DNA of 64,000 bases. It comes from Jhaorihella thermophila (GTDB lineage Bacteria > Pseudomonadota > Alphaproteobacteria > Rhodobacterales > Rhodobacteraceae). This document shows, piece by piece, positions 60,703-64,000 of the stretch. The stretch covers positions 161,150-225,149 of the forward strand of contig NZ_FNVD01000006.1 in assembly GCF_900108275.1 (NCBI RefSeq), in the 5' to 3' direction. Position 1 is the first letter of the stretch. Each line of letters starts with the position of its first letter. A model generated the notes under the pieces. That model made no database searches, had not been told where the DNA came from, and worked only from the letters and a program-made list of their open reading frames with translations. A program made the translations under genes and the position numbers.

Positions 60703-62199
60703 TCAGTTCGGGTTGCTCCGCAGTTTCTCCAGCGCATCGCCAAGGTTGAAGCTACCCGGCTCCTGCCGCGGGGGGAAGTCGGTATAGGTCGCCAGGTGCT
60801 GCGAGACATAGGCCACGGCCGGCAGGACCAGGAACGCGCGGTTGAACCGCCAGAGCGCGTAGTTTTCGGATTCGTGATCGGCCCGTTCGAACGGGTCGCC
60901 GCGCATGTCGAACAGTTTGGGCAGGCGCAGCGTCACCAGCGGCTCTTCCCAGACGCTGAAGCCATGCGCGCGCTGCTCCATGAACACCATCTTCCAGCGG
61001 CCGTAACGCAGAGCGGCCAGATCGCCGTCATCGGTCCAGTAGAAGAATTCCTTGCGCGGCCCTTGCGCCACTTCGCCCTTGAAATAGGGCAGCAGGTCAT
61101 AACCGTCGATATGCACCTTGAAGTCGCGCCCATTGGCGGAATAGCCCTTCATCAGCTTTTCCTTGATGTCCGGCTCGCCCACCGCGCTCATGATCGTGGG
61201 CAGCATGTCCTCGTGCGAGAACACGTTGTTGTAGACCGTGCCGGGCTTGATCACGCCGGGCCATTTGATGAGCGTCGGCACCCGATAGCCGCCGTCCCAG
61301 TTCGAGTTCTTCTCGTTTCGGAACGGCGTCATGCCGCCATCGGGCCAGGTGAACACCTCGGCCCCGTTGTCCGAGGAATACATCACCACCGTGTTGTCGG
61401 CGATGCCCAGCTCGTCAAGCTTGTCGAGAAGCTGGCCCACGTGGCCGTCATGTTCGACCATGCCGTCGGCATAGACGCCCAGGCCCGTCACGCCCTGCGA
61501 TTCCGGCTTCAGATGCGTGTGAACATGCATCCGGGTCGAGTTCCACCACAGAAAGAACGGCTTGTTGGCCGCCGCCGCGCGTTCCATGAAGTCGATCGCG
61601 CCGGCGGTGACCTCTTCGTCAACGGTTTCCATCCGCTTCCGGTTCAGCGGGCCGGTATCCTCGATCTGTCCGTCGGCCGAGGACTTGATCACGCCGCGCG
61701 GGCCGAACTGTTCGTGAAACGCGGGATCCTTGGGATAGTCGGGATGTTCCGGCTCTTCCTTGGCATTGAGGTGATAGAGGTTGCCGAAGAATTCGTCGAA
61801 CCCGTGATTGGTCGGCAGATGCTCGTCCAGGTCGCCCAGGTGGTTCTTGCCGTATTGCGCGGTCATGTAGCCGTGGTTCTTGAGCAGCTCCGCAATCGTC
61901 GGATCTTTCTCGGAGATGCCTTCCTTGGCGCCCGGCAGGCCGACCTTGAGCAATCCGGTGCGGAACGGGCTTTGCCCGGTGATGAAGGCGGCGCGGCCGG
62001 CGGTGCAGCTTTGCTGACCATACCAGTCGGTGAACAGCGCGCCTTCGTTTGCGATCCTGTCGATATTCGGGGTGCGATAGCCCATCATGCCCCGGTTGTA
62101 GGCACTGGTTTTGAAACAGCCTATGTCATCTCCCCAGATGATCAGGAAATTCGGCTTGTCGGTCGTTGCCAAGGCCGGGACAGCCAGTATCGCCGACAA
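60703..62199 (-). CDS. Type I sulfatase (arylsulfatase family)
   Basis: Periplasmic sulfatase of the alkaline-phosphatase fold. The formylglycine motif C-T-A-G-R is at residues 65-69 (CxAxR form), metal-site residues occur in IIWGDDIG near 20-27 and YSSDNGAEVF near 275, with GKNHLGD near 115. From 62199 the only in-frame start is a TTG giving a signal peptide without a basic n-region. Adding one T to a T7 run (62198-62204 on the plus strand) instead joins a GTG at 62255, preceded by AAAGGA with 5-nt spacing. That frame encodes MFRPLGRVRAGFGAIVSFF and then the same LSAILAVPALA core: a complete signal peptide. The enzyme core looks intact; substrate unknown. Confidence 0.85.
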   Translation of the reverse strand: MSAILAVPALATTDKPNFLIIWGDDIGCFKTSAYNRGMMGYRTPNIDRIANEGALFTDWYGQQSCTAGRAAFITGQSPFRTGLLKVGLPGAKEGISEKDPTIAELLKNHGYMTAQYGKNHLGDLDEHLPTNHGFDEFFGNLYHLNAKEEPEHPDYPKDPAFHEQFGPRGVIKSSADGQIEDTGPLNRKRMETVDEEVTAGAIDFMERAAAANKPFFLWWNSTRMHVHTHLKPESQGVTGLGVYADGMVEHDGHVGQLLDKLDELGIADNTVVMYSSDNGAEVFTWPDGGMTPFRNEKNSNWDGGYRVPTLIKWPGVIKPGTVYNNVFSHEDMLPTIMSAVGEPDIKEKLMKGYSANGRDFKVHIDGYDLLPYFKGEVAQGPRKEFFYWTDDGDLAALRYGRWKMVFMEQRAHGFSVWEEPLVTLRLPKLFDMRGDPFERADHESENYALWRFNRAFLVLPAVAYVSQHLATYTDFPPRQEPGSFNLGDALEKLRSNPN

Positions 62200-62300
62200 A
62201 AAAACGAAACGATCGCGCCAAAACCGGCGCGCACCCTACCCAAAGGTCTAAACACAATGGTCCTTTCTCTCTCTCAGGCCAGCCACCCCCCCAGGGGGAA

Positions 62301-63165
62301 CTAGCGGATTGGCCAGCGTCGACCGCAACGCACCCGCCAGGTTGACCGACACTGCCGACGACTTCTTGCCACCGCTCTGTTGCTGCCAATCAGCTTAGGG
62401 TCCGCCCGCATTATGTAAACCGCCACGGGATCCCCGTGACTGTGCGGCGGTAATCCGGCGCCGCAAGCCATTGACTGCAGGGACCGATCTCGCCGTCGCT
62501 GATCGAGATAGTGTCCCTGGAAATGGTGTAACTTTGCTCTTCGGCCTTGGCTTGGCCGGAGTTGCCGGGCGGCGATTTTCGCCGGCTCCATGGGGTCAGA
62601 GTCGCAGATGGCGGCGACGGTTTCCGGGGTCATGTATCGTCGCGTGATCGCCCACTCGTCATTCTGCTCGAGCATCAGGGTGCCGACGAGGCGCGTGACC
62701 GCAGCTTCGTTGGGGAAGATCCCGACCACGTTGGTCCGGCGCTTGATCTCCTTGTTCAGGCGTTCGAGAGGAATCGAAACCGGCATGAAGATCCCGGTGC
62801 CGATGTTCGGCCCCGTTTCTCGCATCAGGGTATATGCTGCGAGCATCCGGGACAGAGGCACGGGGAGTGCGAAGGTGCGGGCAGGTCGATCCATGCGACG
62901 AGCTGCGAGCTCGCGCGAGAACCTCGCGGCCACCGAGCGCGTCGAGAGCCCTTGGACATAGGCTTTCCGGATGACGGCCGTCATGGCCTTCTCCGCCGCC
63001 CTCCGCGGCTCCAGGAATTCGGGGAAGTAGCCGCCTTTGCGAAGCTTGGGAAGCTTGATGTCAACCTTGCCTGCACGGGTCTCCCAAGCTCTGGACCGGT
63101 AACCGTGACGGTAGTTCACCCGGTCGTCGCTTCGCTCGTGCGCGCCGGACGCTTGAGCTATCCGA
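62301..63165 (-). mobile_element. IS256-family transposase remnant with internal deletion
   Basis: N-terminal transposase sequence (HERSDDRVNYRHGYRSRAWE, IKLPKLRKGGYFPEFLEPRR, AYVQGLSTRSV) is followed by about 50 unrecognised residues and then the family C-terminus (LERLNKEIKRRTNVVGIFPN, LEQNDEWAITRRYM). The central DDE catalytic domain is gone. The right end lies at 62510-62531 (AGTGTCCCTGGAAATGGTGT then AA), read on the plus strand; no matching left end is seen before rpmG. Confidence 0.82.
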
Positions 63166-63353
63166 CGGCTTCGCGCCCGGCGCGCTTGCCCGAACCGAAA
63201 CCGCGGATCATGAAATCCAAACCCGCAGACTCTCGTTATGAATGAGGAACCATTGGGGGCAGGTCAAATGGAGCATTCTTGAATGTTAACGATCTGATTT
63301 TTTATTGACATTATTGGCGGATAGGGTCTTCTGGAAGTGTAGTTTGGCGGACA

Positions 63354-63366
63354 TCGGCTCCACCAA
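63354..63366 (+). repeat. 13-bp direct repeat, distal copy (candidate attachment site)
   Basis: TCGGCTCCACCAA, identical to the end of tRNA-Ala at 51147-51159. It lies in the non-coding stretch 63166-63527, where apart from this repeat and the rpmG promoter I see nothing to name. Confidence 0.55.
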
Positions 63367-63439
63367 GCCCCTCGAGCCGCCGATAAAAGTCTCTGTGCCG
63401 CAGAGGCGCGATTTTCGTGGATTTCGCGGCCGATGCCTG

Positions 63440-63467
63440 TTGACTCTTGGGCCGCTGCGGGTAAAAG
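63440..63467 (+). promoter_or_regulatory. Probable sigma-70-type promoter of rpmG
   Basis: TTGACT, 16-bp spacer, TAAAAG; about 60 bp upstream of the rpmG start. Confidence 0.5.
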
Positions 63468-63527
63468 CGCAGCCTCAGACGAATTCATCCGAAAGGCTCC
63501 TGCCTTTTCGGGCGCAGGAGAGAACCG

Positions 63528-63695
63528 ATGGCGAAACCGACGACGATCAAGATCCGCCTGAACTCGACCGCAGGCACTGGCCATTTCTATGTGACCAAGA
63601 AGAACGCGCGGACGATGACCGAGAAGATGGTTGTGCGCAAGTATGACCCGGTCGCGCGCAAGCATGTCGAGTACAAGGAAGGCAAGATCAAGTAA
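63528..63695 (+). CDS. rpmG: 50S ribosomal protein L33
   Basis: 55 residues: [32 protein letters not shown] and the C-terminal [17 protein letters not shown]. This is the zinc-free L33 form, lacking the CxxC pairs. Strong ribosome site AGGAGAGA. It was short enough to be missed by a length cut-off but is unmistakable, and it has its own promoter and terminator. Confidence 0.97.
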   Translation: MAKPTTIKIRLNSTAGTGHFYVTKKNARTMTEKMVVRKYDPVARKHVEYKEGKIK

Positions 63696-63723
63696 TCTGC
63701 CTTGCCGGACGGAATGTCCGAAT

Positions 63724-63750
63724 AGGCCGTGCCGGGTGGCGCGGCCTTTT
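63724..63750 (+). terminator. Rho-independent terminator of rpmG
   Basis: Ten-base stem AGGCCGTGCC / GGCGCGGCCT (one G-U pair), loop GGGT, followed by TTT; 28 bp after the rpmG stop. Confidence 0.8.
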
Positions 63751-63906
63751 CGCGTGTCCGGGGCTTGGCGCAACAGGGCGGCGCCCGACGCACCGACGGG
63801 CGGATCGGTCCGAATGACGGTTCGATGGACCGAAGAACTGGAAAAGCGAGCCCGTCGCCACATCTTTGGGCGGCTCAACCGGACGCTGGATGAAGGAGCA
63901 TCGCTC

Positions 63907-64000
63907 ATGAACGCCTTCGAACGCTACCTGACCCTCTGGGTTGCGCTGTGCATCGTGGCGGGGATCGTGCTGGGGCAGATGTTTCCCGGCTTCTTCCACG
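63907..64000 (+). CDS. ACR3-type arsenite efflux protein, N-terminus (cut by right edge)
   Basis: The reading frame open to the window end encodes [20 protein letters not shown] and then [11 protein letters not shown]. The [16 protein letters not shown] start is characteristic of ACR3/arsenical-resistance membrane permeases. A ribosome site AAGGAG precedes the chosen ATG. An in-frame ATG at 63814 would add 31 basic residues with no match I recognise. Only 31 residues are visible, so the family call rests on the N-terminal motif. Confidence 0.72.
   Translation, partial: MNAFERYLTLWVALCIVAGIVLGQMFPGFFH

Larger units (their letters stand above)
51159..63366. other. Candidate genomic island downstream of tRNA-Ala
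   Basis: 12.2-kb segment bounded by the 13-bp tRNA-Ala 3' repeat. It contains two IS256-type remnants near its ends and a single leftward cluster of Bat/MoxR, sulfatase/phosphatase and multihaem cytochrome genes, several of them broken. No integrase gene is visible, so integration is inferred only from the boundary repeats and content. Confidence 0.4.

Noticed and set aside
51159..63366. Intact prophage or integrative element
   Set aside because: No integrase, excisionase, structural phage or conjugation genes seen; only boundary repeats and IS relics.
63814..63906. A separate small gene or longer N-terminus before the ACR3 start
   Set aside because: The 31 codons are in frame with ACR3 but show no recognisable motif, and a good ribosome site precedes the downstream ATG.

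Overview
The window looks like chromosomal DNA of an alphaproteobacterium of the Rhodobacteraceae/Roseobacter type. The evidence is high GC content, the redox regulators RegB-SenC-RegA, AddAB in place of RecBCD, ParAB linked to rsmG/mnmG/mnmE, a mitofilin-like (Mic60) gene in a haem operon, and the order rho-hemJ / maf-aroE-coaE-dnaQ-secB, which flanks the replication origin in many alphaproteobacteria. No rRNA and no CRISPR array is visible.

Layout. 1-8.3 kb: 5' end of a malic enzyme gene, mutS, hrcA-grpE, and the rph-rdgB-hemW-ybaN run. 8.2-15.6 kb: a leftward run hemJ, rho, mnmE, mnmG, rsmG, parA, parB, with two perfect parS palindromes inside rsmG and at the mnmG start. 15.64-16.03 kb: an AT-rich stretch with DnaA-box-like 9-mers, the best oriC candidate. 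16.0-25.8 kb: rightward maf, aroE, coaE and dnaQ; then secB, fxsA, a Tim44-like gene, mltA, a Smr gene, a lipoprotein hydrolase, hslVU and trxA. 25.8-38.7 kb: AddAB, MurU/AmgK-type cell-wall recycling enzymes, TsaE, a PAS-domain protein and the RegB/SenC/RegA system. 38.7-51.2 kb: a GT61 glycosyltransferase, an HD hydrolase, ahcY behind a structured leader, an outer-membrane-type protein interrupted by an amber codon, small DUF genes, EVE/YciI/gpsA/tsaD, then hemD-mic60-hemY and tRNA-Ala(CGC).

51.15-63.37 kb is different in character. It is bracketed by a 13-bp direct repeat of the tRNA-Ala 3' end and holds two broken IS256-family transposases. Between them is a leftward cluster: sulfatase, alkaline phosphatase (internally deleted), MoxR ATPase (frameshifted), DUF58 (frameshifted), DUF4381, BatA, a BatB-BatC fusion, BatD and an octahaem cytochrome c with HEAT/TPR-like repeats. 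It reads as a decaying or poorly sequenced island coding for a periplasmic sulfatase/phosphatase, Bat and multihaem system. rpmG and the start of an ACR3-type arsenite exporter follow at the right edge.

How the genes fit together. The origin-proximal half combines replication and segregation (oriC, parS, ParAB), tRNA modification (MnmE/MnmG, TsaD/TsaE), proofreading and repair (DnaQ, MutS, AddAB, RdgB), proteostasis (HrcA/GrpE, HslVU, SecB, Trx) and haem metabolism (HemW, HemJ, HemD). RegBA is the main redox regulatory locus. The least familiar unit is the 51.8-62.3 kb cluster.
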